Positions 8,625 to 17,437 are shown, numbered from the stretch's first letter. The stretch is DNA of 64,000 nt from an uncultured Bacteroidota bacterium (GCA_903863935.1 CAIPDV010000081.1:1-64000); one strand, 5' to 3'. The notes: generated by a model from the letters alone, not told the origin. A program made the numbers and translations.

Positions 8625-8945
8625 TTATTCAGCTTTATTAAGTGCCATGGAATTCTCCATAGAAACAGCACTTTTTTCGATTTTCATTCTCACGCCGCCT
8701 TCAATTTCCATAATGAAGGTTTTGTCTTGCACATCGGCTATCTTGCCATGAATTCCGGCAATGGTAATGATCTTATCGCCTTTCTTCAGTTCCTGCCTGA
8801 AAGTGTTTTGTTGTTTCTGTTTTTTCATCTGAGGACGGATCATGAAAAAGTAGAATACTACTATGATAAGAAGAATAGGAAGAAAAGAGATGATTGGGTT
8901 TTGTCCCGGTTGCGGAGCCATTAGCAGAATTGATTGTAAAAGCAT
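8625..8945 (-). CDS. yajC: Preprotein translocase accessory subunit YajC
   Basis: A 106-residue single-span membrane protein. The family signature IISFLPILLIIVVFYFFMIR is followed by PQMKKQKQQ and KKGDKIITIAGIHGKI. YajC associates with SecDF and SecYEG at the inner membrane. It is 9 bp downstream of the DUF1573 lipoprotein gene and 11 bp upstream of the YbbR gene on the same strand, the conserved Bacteroidota order. Confidence 0.95.
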   Translation of the reverse strand: MLLQSILLMAPQPGQNPIISFLPILLIIVVFYFFMIRPQMKKQKQQNTFRQELKKGDKIITIAGIHGKIADVQDKTFIMEIEGGVRMKIEKSAVSMENSMALNKAE

Positions 8946-8954
8946 AGTTTAAGG

Positions 8955-9446
8955 TTAATTGTTTGAAGGTTGAATGTTTGCGGTTATAGTTAAAACTTTA
9001 TAAGGAGGCACTGAGTTACTGGAAACGGTGATCTTTTTATCTACCAATCCGGATTTATTACTGCTGTCAAAGGTAACACTTATTGTTCCGGTATCACCGG
9101 GATGAATTACACCTTTCGGGAATTCCGGTTTGGTACAGCCGCAACTGGCAGCAGCTCCGGATATAATAAGGTCGCCTTCGCCTGCATTTTTAAAGATGAA
9201 TGAATGACTTACCTTTTGCCCGGCTATAATAGTTCCGAAATTAAAGAGGGTATCATTAAAAGCGAGTTTAGGCAGTTTGCCGTTCGGCGGGGTTGACGCT
9301 GAAGCTTGTATGTTTACAATATTCTGCGACATGGCATTAGGGTCATCTGTTGCCTTACCGTTAGGTGAATTATTGCGACATGAAATAACAAACGAGAATA
9401 AGATAAAACTTGCGGCAAGTAAGGATAATCTTCTCATTGGGTTCAT
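8955..9446 (-). CDS. DUF1573 family lipoprotein
   Basis: A 163-residue lipoprotein. The signal peptide ends in a lipobox (FVISC, Cys at about residue 23), followed by a Ser/Thr/Asn/Pro-rich linker and a DUF1573 immunoglobulin-like domain with FNFGTIIAGQKVSHSFIFKN and AASCGCTKPEFP. The domain resembles the ASH/papD-like fold; function is unknown. It normally follows nusB in Bacteroidota, but here nusB lies about 5.8 kb away, beyond several genes on the opposite strand. Confidence 0.9.
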   Translation of the reverse strand: MNPMRRLSLLAASFILFSFVISCRNNSPNGKATDDPNAMSQNIVNIQASASTPPNGKLPKLAFNDTLFNFGTIIAGQKVSHSFIFKNAGEGDLIISGAAASCGCTKPEFPKGVIHPGDTGTISVTFDSSNKSGLVDKKITVSSNSVPPYKVLTITANIQPSNN

Positions 9447-9457
9447 AATTGGGTTTG

Positions 9458-9465
9458 CAAAGTTA
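9458..9465 (-). promoter_or_regulatory. -7 box for DUF1573-yajC-YbbR-coaE
   Basis: Read on the minus strand the sequence is TAACTTTG, matching TAnnTTTG, 11 bp before the ATG of the DUF1573 gene. It implies the cluster has its own promoter, consistent with its separation from nusB. No -33 element was recognised. Confidence 0.5.
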
Positions 9466-9570
9466 TAAAAAGTAAGGATAATGCTAATGTGGCAGATTGT
9501 GAGTTAATTGTGTGTTTTGTTCTGGTAGGTTTACTTGGTTTGCGGTAAAGTGCAACCCTGCAAAATCAAC

Positions 9571-9578
9571 TATCTTTG
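9571..9578 (+). promoter_or_regulatory. -7 box for the first MORN-repeat gene
   Basis: TATCTTTG matches TAnnTTTG and lies 17 bp before the ATG at 9596. This favours that start over an upstream reading from 9512. Confidence 0.5.
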
Positions 9579-9595
9579 ATTGTTATTATTTACAC

Positions 9596-10972
9596 ATGAG
9601 ACGGTCGGCACTTATAGTATACTTCACCTTTATAGTATTATTTGGGCGGGGATATGCTCAAAAGTATGCTGTTTCGGTGAGGATAGTTAAAACGATATTA
9701 CACTCAAAAATTAACGATGCAACATATTATTTAACTAAAAATGCCGACGACACTTTGCCAATACGAAGTATGAACGTGTATTATCATCCATTTGGAAATG
9801 GGGAAGATTCATTTTTATGTACTACCGGGTATCTGTATAACACTAGTTTAATAGGGCCGCTGATAGAATACAAGAAAGACCATTCGATAGAACAATCACA
9901 TTGTTACGCAATTTTATTCAGAGATAAATGGTATGGCTATGGCAGCATGTACAATACTAAGAAAGGCACAAGGGTTATCAGTTATGATTCTATAAGCCAT
10001 AAATTCAATGACTGGCAACTTCCTTGTGATACGGTAGTTAAAGAAGGTAATTATGAATTTACGCGCGATATCGGCTTTACCGGAATTGAAAATGGGGTAG
10101 CAGTAGTTTATAAGGATGATAAAAAAGAGGTGACCAATTTTGGTTTTGGATATAAATATGGTTATCAAAAAACCTACGATTTGTCGGACAATTTGAAGTG
10201 GGAAATTTTCTATAAACGGGATAGCAGGGAAGGCCCGAAGAATCTTTATTTCTCTTGCGGCTGGCCCAACAAAGGATGCGGAAAGTTAATGGAATTATAT
10301 CTATACAAGTATGATGAACTGGAAGGAGAATCGCGCAGTTATTACAGTTCGGGAAGACTTCAGCGAATTAGAAACTATCACAACAATCAGTTAAACGGTC
10401 TGGCCCTTTTCTATAATAAGGACAGTGTTATGGTTATTAAGTGCAATTATTTTTATGATAGCCTGGATGGTCATTATGAAAGTTGGTATGACGATGGAGC
10501 TAAAATGGAAGAAGGTACTTATGATAAGGGTATAAAAATAAAACGATGGAAAAAGTGGGATGAAACCGGGAAATTAATTTCAAACAAAGTATATGAATTG
10601 CCTCCGCCTCCGGTAGAGTACCAAGTCGCTCAGAATGGAATAGACGCTGTAGTGGAAGAAAAAGATAGACGGATAAATATAATGCTAGTAGAAAATCTTC
10701 AAACAAATCAAATTCAAAAACTGTATTCCGCATGGATTGCTACCAAAGAGGGCAAACCCCTTTTGAAATTCAAAGAGCCCGTAAGCTTTATCATTAAAAT
10801 AGGATATCATGGAGATGTGAGCGCACAGGCAAATGAAAGTCTTCCGGAAAAACAAATGGCATCGTTATTCGCTTTTTTCAAAACCTTGCCGGCAAAAGAA
10901 ATAGTGTCTCAAATAAACGGTATAAATTTTGTGTCGGAAGCAGTGTATGAAGTGCAAGTGGGCAAGAAATAA
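9596..10972 (+). CDS. Secreted MORN-repeat (YwqK-like) protein, paralogue 1
   Basis: A 458-residue secreted protein from the chosen ATG. It opens with a signal peptide (MRRSALIVYFTFIVLFGRGYAQ). The middle carries toxin-antitoxin YwqK-like MORN variant repeats (for example EGESRSYYSSGRLQ, LNGLALFYNKDSV, LDGHYESWYDDGAKMEEGTY). The C-terminal domain contains LLKFKEPVSFIIKIGYHGDV. YwqK names come from one Bacillus antitoxin; most Bacteroidota relatives are secreted and of unknown role, so an antitoxin function is not implied. The next gene is a paralogue that overlaps its 3' end, and both proteins end alike (SQINGINFVSEAVYEV here). Confidence 0.8.
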   Translation: MRRSALIVYFTFIVLFGRGYAQKYAVSVRIVKTILHSKINDATYYLTKNADDTLPIRSMNVYYHPFGNGEDSFLCTTGYLYNTSLIGPLIEYKKDHSIEQSHCYAILFRDKWYGYGSMYNTKKGTRVISYDSISHKFNDWQLPCDTVVKEGNYEFTRDIGFTGIENGVAVVYKDDKKEVTNFGFGYKYGYQKTYDLSDNLKWEIFYKRDSREGPKNLYFSCGWPNKGCGKLMELYLYKYDELEGESRSYYSSGRLQRIRNYHNNQLNGLALFYNKDSVMVIKCNYFYDSLDGHYESWYDDGAKMEEGTYDKGIKIKRWKKWDETGKLISNKVYELPPPPVEYQVAQNGIDAVVEEKDRRINIMLVENLQTNQIQKLYSAWIATKEGKPLLKFKEPVSFIIKIGYHGDVSAQANESLPEKQMASLFAFFKTLPAKEIVSQINGINFVSEAVYEVQVGKK

Positions 10973-12419
10973 AACGGTACTGATTATGTTTGCCTTTATT
11001 ATAGGGCATTTTACCGCTTTTGCGCAAAAGCATAAATTTTTTGTCAGTACCCAAATCAGACAAATTACCCTGAACAGAAATATTGATAATGTGTCCTACA
11101 ACTTGATAAGTGACAGTTTCCCGCTTTTTCAATTGAGTATAATTTACCCTACTCAAAATAAAGATTCCATTAAGTATTTTAGGGGACATACGTATTGGAA
11201 TAATTTGATAGGTCCCGGCGTGAATTATTTCAGCGACCATTCCATAAGTGCAAGTAATAATTATGTTGTATTAATGGACCCTTCCCAATACAAGCGCAAT
11301 CACTTTAATAAAGGTACTCCCATATATGGATTCGATACCTTATCGGATAAAATTATTACCCGGGAACTCCCCGCCGATACTTTAATAAATCAATGGATCA
11401 CGGAATATACCTATCGTTTGAATTTTAACGGAATAAGAGACGGCCTTTCGGTTGAGAATACCAGATCGGGAAAAATTGTTACAAGTTATGGGTTTGGATA
11501 CCTTCAGGGGTATAAAAGGTCTTACGATTTAAAAGGAAACCTATTATGGGAAGCATGCTATCATGAAGACAGGGCAAACGGCCCGGAGAATATCTACTAT
11601 CCTTGTAATGATTCGGCAATAGGTTGTGGTAAATTAAAGCAGAGTTCTTTTTATCATGAAGCAGAACGGGCTGGAGAATGGAAATATTTCAGCAACATAG
11701 GAAAGTTGACAAAAACAGAGCAGTATAATGAAAACAAGCTCGATGGCGAGGTTACTACCTATTACGAAAATGGAGGGATTGACTCTATGCGGAATTACAA
11801 AAACGGCGAACTTCTGGGGGAGTGTGTAAAGTGGTCACCGGATGGTAAAATAATAGAAGACAAACATTATCTGTATGGTAGTTTATTTGGTAAATACCGT
11901 TCCTGGTATACTAACGGAAATAAAAAAGAAGAAGGAGAATATGAGGAAGGTGAAAAAGTAAAATTATGGAAAACATGGAATGAAAAAGGAAAATTGACTT
12001 CATCCAGGTATTATAAAAAGCGAAGGGCGCAATGCACTTTACCTGGCGTAAGCATTGATGATGGCGTATACCAAGGTGTTTTTGAACCTGGTTATAATTG
12101 GTCGCACGATATGAATGTTTTTAATTTTACCGAAGATGAAATTAGCAGACTTTATGAAAGGTGGATATATAGCAAACCCGGAAAGCCGCTATTGAAATAT
12201 AAAGGCACTGTAAAGTTCCGTATTAAAATTGATGAGAATGAAAAAATAACATGGGAAATTATCACTGCATTAAATGAAAAGCAAACCCAAGCATTGCAAG
12301 AATTTTTAAACTCACTGCCAAATAATAAACGGGCTTCGCAAATAAGCGGATTCAACTTTGCCTCGGAAACTATATATGAGGTGGGATTGGTAAGGGCAGT
12401 AAAAAGGCATTTCAGATAA
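10947..12419 (+). CDS. Secreted MORN-repeat (YwqK-like) protein, paralogue 2
   Basis: A 490-residue paralogue of the preceding gene, with the same order: signal peptide, unique N-terminal domain, MORN-type repeats (ERAGEWKYFSNIGKL, LDGEVTTYYENGGIDSM, LFGKYRSWYTNGNKKEEGEY) and a shared C-terminal domain ending SQISGFNFASETIYEV. The ATG at 10947 gives a classical signal peptide with a basic start (MKCKWARNKTVLIMFAFIIG) and overlaps the upstream gene by 26 bp. An ATG at 10986 would avoid the overlap but lose the basic residues. Tandem duplication followed by divergence is evident. Function is unknown. Confidence 0.78.
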   Translation: MKCKWARNKTVLIMFAFIIGHFTAFAQKHKFFVSTQIRQITLNRNIDNVSYNLISDSFPLFQLSIIYPTQNKDSIKYFRGHTYWNNLIGPGVNYFSDHSISASNNYVVLMDPSQYKRNHFNKGTPIYGFDTLSDKIITRELPADTLINQWITEYTYRLNFNGIRDGLSVENTRSGKIVTSYGFGYLQGYKRSYDLKGNLLWEACYHEDRANGPENIYYPCNDSAIGCGKLKQSSFYHEAERAGEWKYFSNIGKLTKTEQYNENKLDGEVTTYYENGGIDSMRNYKNGELLGECVKWSPDGKIIEDKHYLYGSLFGKYRSWYTNGNKKEEGEYEEGEKVKLWKTWNEKGKLTSSRYYKKRRAQCTLPGVSIDDGVYQGVFEPGYNWSHDMNVFNFTEDEISRLYERWIYSKPGKPLLKYKGTVKFRIKIDENEKITWEIITALNEKQTQALQEFLNSLPNNKRASQISGFNFASETIYEVGLVRAVKRHFR

Positions 12420-12493
12420 AATTCTCAAATTTTTACAAAACAAGAATTTTTTACAAAATGCATTAATACCATCTGATTAAAACATATTTCCCT

Positions 12494-12501
12494 TATATTT
12501 G
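12494..12501 (+). promoter_or_regulatory. -7 box for the first GloVer gene
   Basis: TATATTTG matches TAnnTTTG and lies 32 bp before the ATG at 12534. No -33 TTG at 19-base spacing was found. Confidence 0.5.
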
Positions 12502-12533
12502 TTATTCAACAGATTAAGTTAAAGTAAAACAAT

Positions 12534-13934
12534 ATGAGAAGATTGCCACTTTTATTTCTTGCCATTTTATGTAGTGGAACAAGCAAAATCAATGCCCAAT
12601 ACAATGTCCTAATTAGCTTTAATGGAACAAATGGGCAAACACCAAATGGTTCGTTAACTTTATCAGGGAAAACATTATACGGAATGACAGGGTGGGGAGG
12701 AATTTATGGGGCAGGAAATATTTTTTCAATTGATACAAATGGAAGTTCATTCAAGGACCTTTATGATTTTAATGGATCAGATGGCCTAACGCCATTTGGT
12801 TCTTTAATACTTGAAGGGAATAAATTATTTGGTATGAGCTCCGCTGGGGGCGCATATGGATATGGTAATATTTTCTCAATAAACACTAATGGGAGTGGAT
12901 TTAGAGATTTACACGATTTTTTCTCTACCGATGGTAATTTTCCCGAAGGATCTCTGATTATTTCAGGTACCACATTATTTGGAATGACTGTAAACGGTGG
13001 AACGCATGGTGATGGTAACATTTTTTCAATTGATACTAATGGAACTGGATTTAAAGACCTTTTTGATTTTAATATTGCCAATGGACAAAATCCTAATGGA
13101 GACCTAACTTTATCGGGTAACAAATTATTTGGTATGACTTATTATGGTGGCCTTCACAATTATGGACTAGTTTTTTCAATTAATACTAGTGGCACAGGGT
13201 ATAAAGACCTGCTTGATTTCAATGGGAATAATGGAAAAGGGCCTTACGGTTCATTAATTATTTCTGGTAAAACATTATATGGAATGACGTTCGGTGGCGG
13301 GACTTTAGATAGTGGTGATGTATTTTCAATTGATACAAATGGAAGCAGGTACAAAGACATTTTGGATTTCAATACAGCAAACGGTAAAAATCCATATGGT
13401 ACATTAAGTCTTAAGGGCAAAAGTTTATTTGGCATGACTCAATATGGTGGAACATATAATAATGGCTGTATATTTTCTGTTGATACAAATGGAGTAGGGT
13501 TTCATGACTTGTACAATTTTAATACTACAGATGGAGATCAACCTACTGGTTCACTAACCTTTTCTAATAGCACCATGTTTGGAATGACTACTATCGGAGG
13601 GACTGGTAATGGAGTTGTTTTTAAGTTTGATACAAGCGTTGCAGCATCAACTAATAATATATTCTCCCCATCCACTGCAATAAATGCTTATCCAAACCCT
13701 TCCAATGGTATTTTTACAATTACGCTCAGTCATCCCGCAGATATTGCGGGATTCCAAACAACCGTAGAGGTTTATAATGTAATGGGACAAAAAGTCACAG
13801 TTGCGACCCTGAATCAAGCTCAGGGTGACAATCACATTGATATTAATAATCAGCCTAATGGAGTTTACTTTTGCCGTGTTATTTCTCAAAACGCAGGCCT
13901 GATAGGGGAAGGGAAGGTGATTATCCAGAAATAG
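12534..13934 (+). CDS. GloVer tandem-repeat protein with T9SS type A sorting domain
   Basis: A 466-residue secreted protein. After the signal peptide (residues 1-21) come seven repeats of about 49 residues of the choice-of-anchor GloVer type: L-x-DFN, a P-x-GSL turn, a LFGMT/LYGMT strand, GG, and IFSIDTNG. The last about 75 residues form a T9SS type A sorting domain (AYPNPSNGIFTITL, VYNVMGQKV, QPNGVYFCRV, GKVIIQK). The protein is expected to be exported across the outer membrane by the PorSS/T9SS and cell-attached or released. Exactly seven repeats suggests a seven-bladed beta-propeller (inference). Two related genes are at 35263-36660 and 48766-50112. Confidence 0.92.
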   Translation: MRRLPLLFLAILCSGTSKINAQYNVLISFNGTNGQTPNGSLTLSGKTLYGMTGWGGIYGAGNIFSIDTNGSSFKDLYDFNGSDGLTPFGSLILEGNKLFGMSSAGGAYGYGNIFSINTNGSGFRDLHDFFSTDGNFPEGSLIISGTTLFGMTVNGGTHGDGNIFSIDTNGTGFKDLFDFNIANGQNPNGDLTLSGNKLFGMTYYGGLHNYGLVFSINTSGTGYKDLLDFNGNNGKGPYGSLIISGKTLYGMTFGGGTLDSGDVFSIDTNGSRYKDILDFNTANGKNPYGTLSLKGKSLFGMTQYGGTYNNGCIFSVDTNGVGFHDLYNFNTTDGDQPTGSLTFSNSTMFGMTTIGGTGNGVVFKFDTSVAASTNNIFSPSTAINAYPNPSNGIFTITLSHPADIAGFQTTVEVYNVMGQKVTVATLNQAQGDNHIDINNQPNGVYFCRVISQNAGLIGEGKVIIQK

Positions 13935-14050
13935 GAAAACGAGATATTAAGTTTTCTGATAATTTGAAAACGGCAATGAACCAGCAATAAACCAGAGGCA
14001 TTAATTTCCAGTTAACAGAGATTTAATACTCAGAATAAAATAATATTTCC

Positions 14051-14058
14051 TAAATTTG
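14051..14058 (+). promoter_or_regulatory. -7-like box close to a start codon
   Basis: TAAATTTG matches TAnnTTTG but lies only 5 bp before the ATG at 14064. If used, it would give a nearly leaderless transcript. It may be a chance match. Confidence 0.3.
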
Positions 14059-14063
14059 GGGTT

Positions 14064-14495
14064 ATGAAGCATTACAGACCCCTGCTATATCTGCTTTCTG
14101 TCTCTCTTTTTCTTGTGTCCTTTAGTTCTGTTAAACATAAAGAAAAAGTGCTATTGGGACATTGGGCAACCAACCATTATATGGGCTATTACGAAGATGG
14201 AGGATCCCTTGGAATAGGTGATACCATTACATTTCAAAAAACCAAATTCAGCGGAAGGCTTTATCATTGGGGTAGTGGATATGTTTCCGGTATTGAATTT
14301 AAGCCCGATTCTCAATTTGTGCAATACCGCAATGTAATGTGTTCCGATGAGTCTGACATCCGTATCGGCTATGCCGAAAAGTATGTTTTTCACGATGACA
14401 GTATTATTGAAATTAAATCCAGTATCAGGGATTTTCGCTTTAAAATACTCTATGTCGATTCCAAAAAATTAATGGTCAGGATACTGGGAAAATAA
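14064..14495 (+). CDS. Hypothetical secreted protein
   Basis: A 143-residue protein with a clear signal peptide (MKHYRPLLYLLSVSLFLVSF). A small domain follows, with GHWATNHYMGYYEDGG near the start and alternating strands (KFSGRLYHW, IEFKPDSQFVQY, SIIEIKSSIRDFRFKILYVD). The pattern GxW with successive beta strands recalls small secreted lipocalin-like domains, but I do not recognise a family. The stop codon is built into a strong terminator at 14494-14529. It belongs to the plus-strand block separating DUF1573 from nusB. Confidence 0.7.
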   Translation: MKHYRPLLYLLSVSLFLVSFSSVKHKEKVLLGHWATNHYMGYYEDGGSLGIGDTITFQKTKFSGRLYHWGSGYVSGIEFKPDSQFVQYRNVMCSDESDIRIGYAEKYVFHDDSIIEIKSSIRDFRFKILYVDSKKLMVRILGK

Positions 14496-14529
14496 AAAGA
14501 ACCTGATCTTACGGGATCAGGTTCTTTTT
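14494..14529. terminator. Strong hairpin terminator with UACG loop
   Basis: A perfect 15-bp stem (14494-14508 with 14515-14529) is extended by a T-G wobble that closes a TACG loop. The right arm ends in TTTTT and the left begins with AAAAA, so it can act in both directions. The stem starts inside the stop codon of the 14064-14495 gene. It is the first of three UACG-loop hairpins. Confidence 0.8.
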
Positions 14530-14574
14530 AGTCACGACACTTTGATAAACCACTTAAACTTTTTATTCTTTCAA

Positions 14575-14618
14575 CCAACCTTACGGGGTTGGGCTTTTGT
14601 TTATGCCTTACGGGGCAT
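14575..14618 (+). other. Two further UACG-loop hairpins
   Basis: Hairpin 2 pairs CCAACC (14575-14580) with GGTTGG (14587-14592), plus a T-G closing pair round TACG (14582-14585). Hairpin 3 pairs ATGCC (14603-14607) with GGCAT (14614-14618), with the same T-G closed TACG loop (14609-14612). The stems differ in sequence but the loops are identical to that of the terminator at 14494-14529, so the structure rather than the sequence seems to be kept. Nothing coding was found from 14530 to 14762. Confidence 0.55.
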
Positions 14619-14762
14619 TTCGTTCTTGTTTGATGATACAAAGTAAATACGAAATGAAAGGAATAATTATAGAATAAGTCAGAATAAATCATGATTTAAA
14701 TCACAATTTAACCGCATGTATCGTTGCTAATACCAGGCAACCTAGTTTCGCTTCGTATTGGG

Positions 14763-15095
14763 CTATTTATATTTCAATTCGATAGAAAACTGAAAAGTAT
14801 TTAAACAAGGATTACGTTTTCGTTTTGTCTGAGGGTTACCTTCAAACCCGCTACAGTTAACTATTTCAGAAAAACTGGCTGATTGATTTGAAGCCATTCG
14901 CCAAAGTATGGTAGCTATGTTAAACCCGCCTTTTCGACAATCAGGATTAGCGCATTTTATGGTCTTTGTAATATCCGCATGAGAATACTTTCGGGTATTC
15001 GTTTTTGAACTAATTCCTTTACCCGATTCCACAATAGTAACCTCCAGATTTGAAATATCCGGAAAAGCAATACTGAATGTTTTCTTATCACGCAT
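14763..15095 (-). CDS. Hypothetical protein with a Cys motif
   Basis: A 110-residue protein of unknown family. The first 45 residues look like two beta strands (KTFSIAFPDI, LEVTIVES). The centre has CANPDCRKGGFNIATILWRM and a later Cys in IVNCSGFEGNP, so a small metal-binding fold is possible but unproven. There is no signal peptide, and the C-terminal half is basic. It lies 184 bp downstream of nusB on the same strand. The reading frame is plausible but short, and no homologue is recognised. Confidence 0.6.
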   Translation of the reverse strand: MRDKKTFSIAFPDISNLEVTIVESGKGISSKTNTRKYSHADITKTIKCANPDCRKGGFNIATILWRMASNQSASFSEIVNCSGFEGNPQTKRKRNPCLNTFQFSIELKYK

Positions 15096-15279
15096 ATAAA
15101 GTAACCGCTTTCTGTCTTTGAAAATGGACAGGTAATAATAAGAAAAGATTGATGCGCGGGGTCAATCAAAAAGCATCTTTAAATTAAAAATGCATTAAAA
15201 TGGTGGAGGTGTTTGTTTCAAGTATTTGGGTTCAAGTTGTATCTCAAAGAATTAAGATCAACCCTTCACTCTTAGTTCT

Positions 15280-16224
15280 TTACTCTATTAGCCCTCTGCC
15301 TGTTTTACCAAGTTTGTTCTGGGCTTTCAGGTCTTTCACTACGGCATCTAAAATTCCATTTATGAAAGTATTGCTCTTCGGTGAGCTATAAATCTTGGAT
15401 ATTTCAATGTATTCGTTCAGGGTAACTTTAACGGGTATGCCGGGGAATTGCAGTATTTCGGTTATAGCCATTTTCATTAACAGCATGTCAATTGCAGCAA
15501 TACGCTCTGGTTCCCAGTTGGCAATCTTATCTTTTAGTATGGCAGATACATTTACGTCATCAAGTATGGTATGCCTTAACAGGGTTATCATATACTCCTC
15601 ATCATCGTCAGCTTTATACAATGGCAGCAATTCAATGTCTGCGTCTTCTTCCTTCCAGCTCTTAATTGTTTTTAAAACGCATAAGGTGCCAAGTGTATAA
15701 TCTCCGGCCCAGTGAATGTTCTTCTCGAAGAGATATTGTTTTACCATCTCATTTTCCGAAACATATTTTTTATAAATGGAATGAATGAACTTCACGCTTT
15801 CGGCAAATGAAACCGACTCTGCATTCATATAGGTACTAAACTCAGGCGAGGCCATTATTTCATTGTATATCTTCTTAAAGTCCGAGTCTTCATCAATGGT
15901 CCAATTAATAACCCTTTCCTTTTTTAAGCGGGCAAGCAGGGGGGAGCTATCTATTTTACGCAGGATAGGATCATTAATAAAACGTGTGTTCGGGTTCAGG
16001 TCTTCCGCAGTAGGAAGCATTTTTTTCTTCCGTTCCTCAAGCGTGCGTTCCGCAATATTGCGGAGTTCTTTTAAAATGAGAATAAGATAGAGGTAGAGGT
16101 CATATATTTTATCGACGCTGCTTTTGAGTTCCCTTTCTTTTATAGGCAAGTCAAAGCGGTCATCCCTGTAAAAGGAATAAAGGGCTTGTAGCACTTTGAT
16201 GCGCAGGTAGCGGCGATTTAACAT
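15280..16224 (-). CDS. nusB: Transcription antitermination factor NusB
   Basis: A 314-residue NusB of the long Bacteroidota type: an N-terminal extension carrying RRYLRIKVLQALYSFYRDD, then the all-helical NusB core in the last about 140 residues (RIAAIDMLLMKMAITEIL, PVKVTLNEYIEISKIYSSP, FINGILDAVVKDL). NusB binds boxA RNA with S10 (NusE) in rRNA antitermination. In many Bacteroidota it is followed by DUF1573, yajC, YbbR and coaE. Here those genes begin about 5.8 kb downstream, with a small orphan gene and opposite-strand genes in between. Confidence 0.95.
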   Translation of the reverse strand: MLNRRYLRIKVLQALYSFYRDDRFDLPIKERELKSSVDKIYDLYLYLILILKELRNIAERTLEERKKKMLPTAEDLNPNTRFINDPILRKIDSSPLLARLKKERVINWTIDEDSDFKKIYNEIMASPEFSTYMNAESVSFAESVKFIHSIYKKYVSENEMVKQYLFEKNIHWAGDYTLGTLCVLKTIKSWKEEDADIELLPLYKADDDEEYMITLLRHTILDDVNVSAILKDKIANWEPERIAAIDMLLMKMAITEILQFPGIPVKVTLNEYIEISKIYSSPKSNTFINGILDAVVKDLKAQNKLGKTGRGLIE

Positions 16225-16246
16225 ATTTTAAAAGAACAATTTTTTT

Positions 16247-16319
16247 AACTATGAACTATAAACTATGAACTATGAATGAAAAACTAATTTGTAAATAGTT
16301 CATCGTTCATAGTTCATGG
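16247..16319. repeat. Dispersed inverted repeat, family C
   Basis: AT-rich inverted repeat. The left arm is AACTATGAACTATAAACTAT with further copies of the same 7-8-base words. The right arm contains AGTTCATCGTTCATAGTTCA. It lies between the starts of nusB and the leucine dehydrogenase stop. Related elements with ATAAGTTATGAG or ATAGTTTATAG words are at 38441-38530, 46212-46293 and 48615-48686. Confidence 0.75.
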
Positions 16320-16324
16320 TTGCT

Positions 16325-17437
16325 TTAATGATTAAGTTTTACTTTTCCGATGGATTCGATACGTTTTTCTGCAATACGGTTAGCTGCCAAATAGGTCGGG
16401 ATATTTTCCTTAGCAGAAACATGGAAAATTTCCTTTGTAATATGGAATATCTTATCTGCCTGCGACATGGCTCTTTCTTTGCTGTAGTTGCCTGAAAGCT
16501 CAGAATAAACATTGATGAGCCCACCGGCATTAATAACAAAGTCCGGAGCATATAGAATTCCTTTTTTCATCAGCATTTCGCCATGTAGTTTTTCATCGGC
16601 TAATTGGTTGTTAGCTGCACCTGCAATAACGGAACATTTAAGTTTTTCAATGTTGGCTGTATTTAACGTTGCACCCAAAGCACATGGCGCATAAACATCC
16701 ACATCCAAATCAAAGATCTTATCCGAATCCACTACTTCAGCCTTCAAACGGGCTGCTACTTCTTTCAGTTTTTCCTGGTTAATATCTGAAATATAAACCT
16801 TAGCACCTTCTTCAGTAAGGTGCTTTACTAGGTTTTCTCCAACATTACCTATTCCCTGTACTGCCACTTTTTTACCATTGAGGCTATCGCTTCCCCATCT
16901 TTCTTTTGCTGCAGCTTTCATGCCCAACCATACTCCATAGGCAGTAACAGGTGAAGGATCACCACTACCACCCATGTACTTTGGTATACCTGTAACGTGG
17001 CGGGTCTCCATACGGATATACTCCATATCATGACTGCTGGAGCCAACATCTTCCGCTGTAATATATTTCCCACCAAGATCATCAATAAAACGCCCGAAAC
17101 GACGCATTAATGCCTCAGACTTAATATGTTTTGAATCGCCAATAATAACTGCCTTAGCACCACCCAGGTTTAACCCCGCAACCGATGCTTTATAGGTCAT
17201 ACCTCTCGAAAGCCTGAGTACGTCGGTAAGTGCTTCTGATTCATGAGCGTATTTCCAGATGCGGCAACCACCCAAACCCGGACCAAGAACAGTGTTATGT
17301 ATTGCAATAATGGCTTTGAGCCCTGTACTGTTATCATTACAAAATAAAACTTCTTCATGGTCGAATTTCATCATTTGTCCTGTAACGCTGTCATCCGCCT
17401 GTGCGGCAGTTTTTTTAGCCTCTGCTGTCTCAATCAT
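16325..17437 (-). CDS. Leucine dehydrogenase (Glu/Leu/Phe/Val dehydrogenase family)
   Basis: A 370-residue NAD-dependent amino acid dehydrogenase. The N-terminal substrate domain has GPGLGGCRIW and LSRGMTYKASVAGLNLGGAK, with the substrate- and catalysis-linked lysines. A PSPVTAYGVWLGMKAA segment leads into the Rossmann domain (VQGIGNVGENLVKHL). Size and motifs fit the Leu/Val dehydrogenase branch, which reversibly deaminates branched-chain amino acids to keto acids, rather than the larger glutamate enzymes. Substrate preference is inferred. A -7 box lies 74 bp upstream. Confidence 0.92.
   Translation of the reverse strand: MIETAEAKKTAAQADDSVTGQMMKFDHEEVLFCNDNSTGLKAIIAIHNTVLGPGLGGCRIWKYAHESEALTDVLRLSRGMTYKASVAGLNLGGAKAVIIGDSKHIKSEALMRRFGRFIDDLGGKYITAEDVGSSSHDMEYIRMETRHVTGIPKYMGGSGDPSPVTAYGVWLGMKAAAKERWGSDSLNGKKVAVQGIGNVGENLVKHLTEEGAKVYISDINQEKLKEVAARLKAEVVDSDKIFDLDVDVYAPCALGATLNTANIEKLKCSVIAGAANNQLADEKLHGEMLMKKGILYAPDFVINAGGLINVYSELSGNYSKERAMSQADKIFHITKEIFHVSAKENIPTYLAANRIAEKRIESIGKVKLNH

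Noticed and set aside
9596-12419. Toxin-antitoxin module from the YwqK-like label
   Set aside because: Both proteins have signal peptides and no toxin gene is adjacent; the label reflects MORN-type repeats only.
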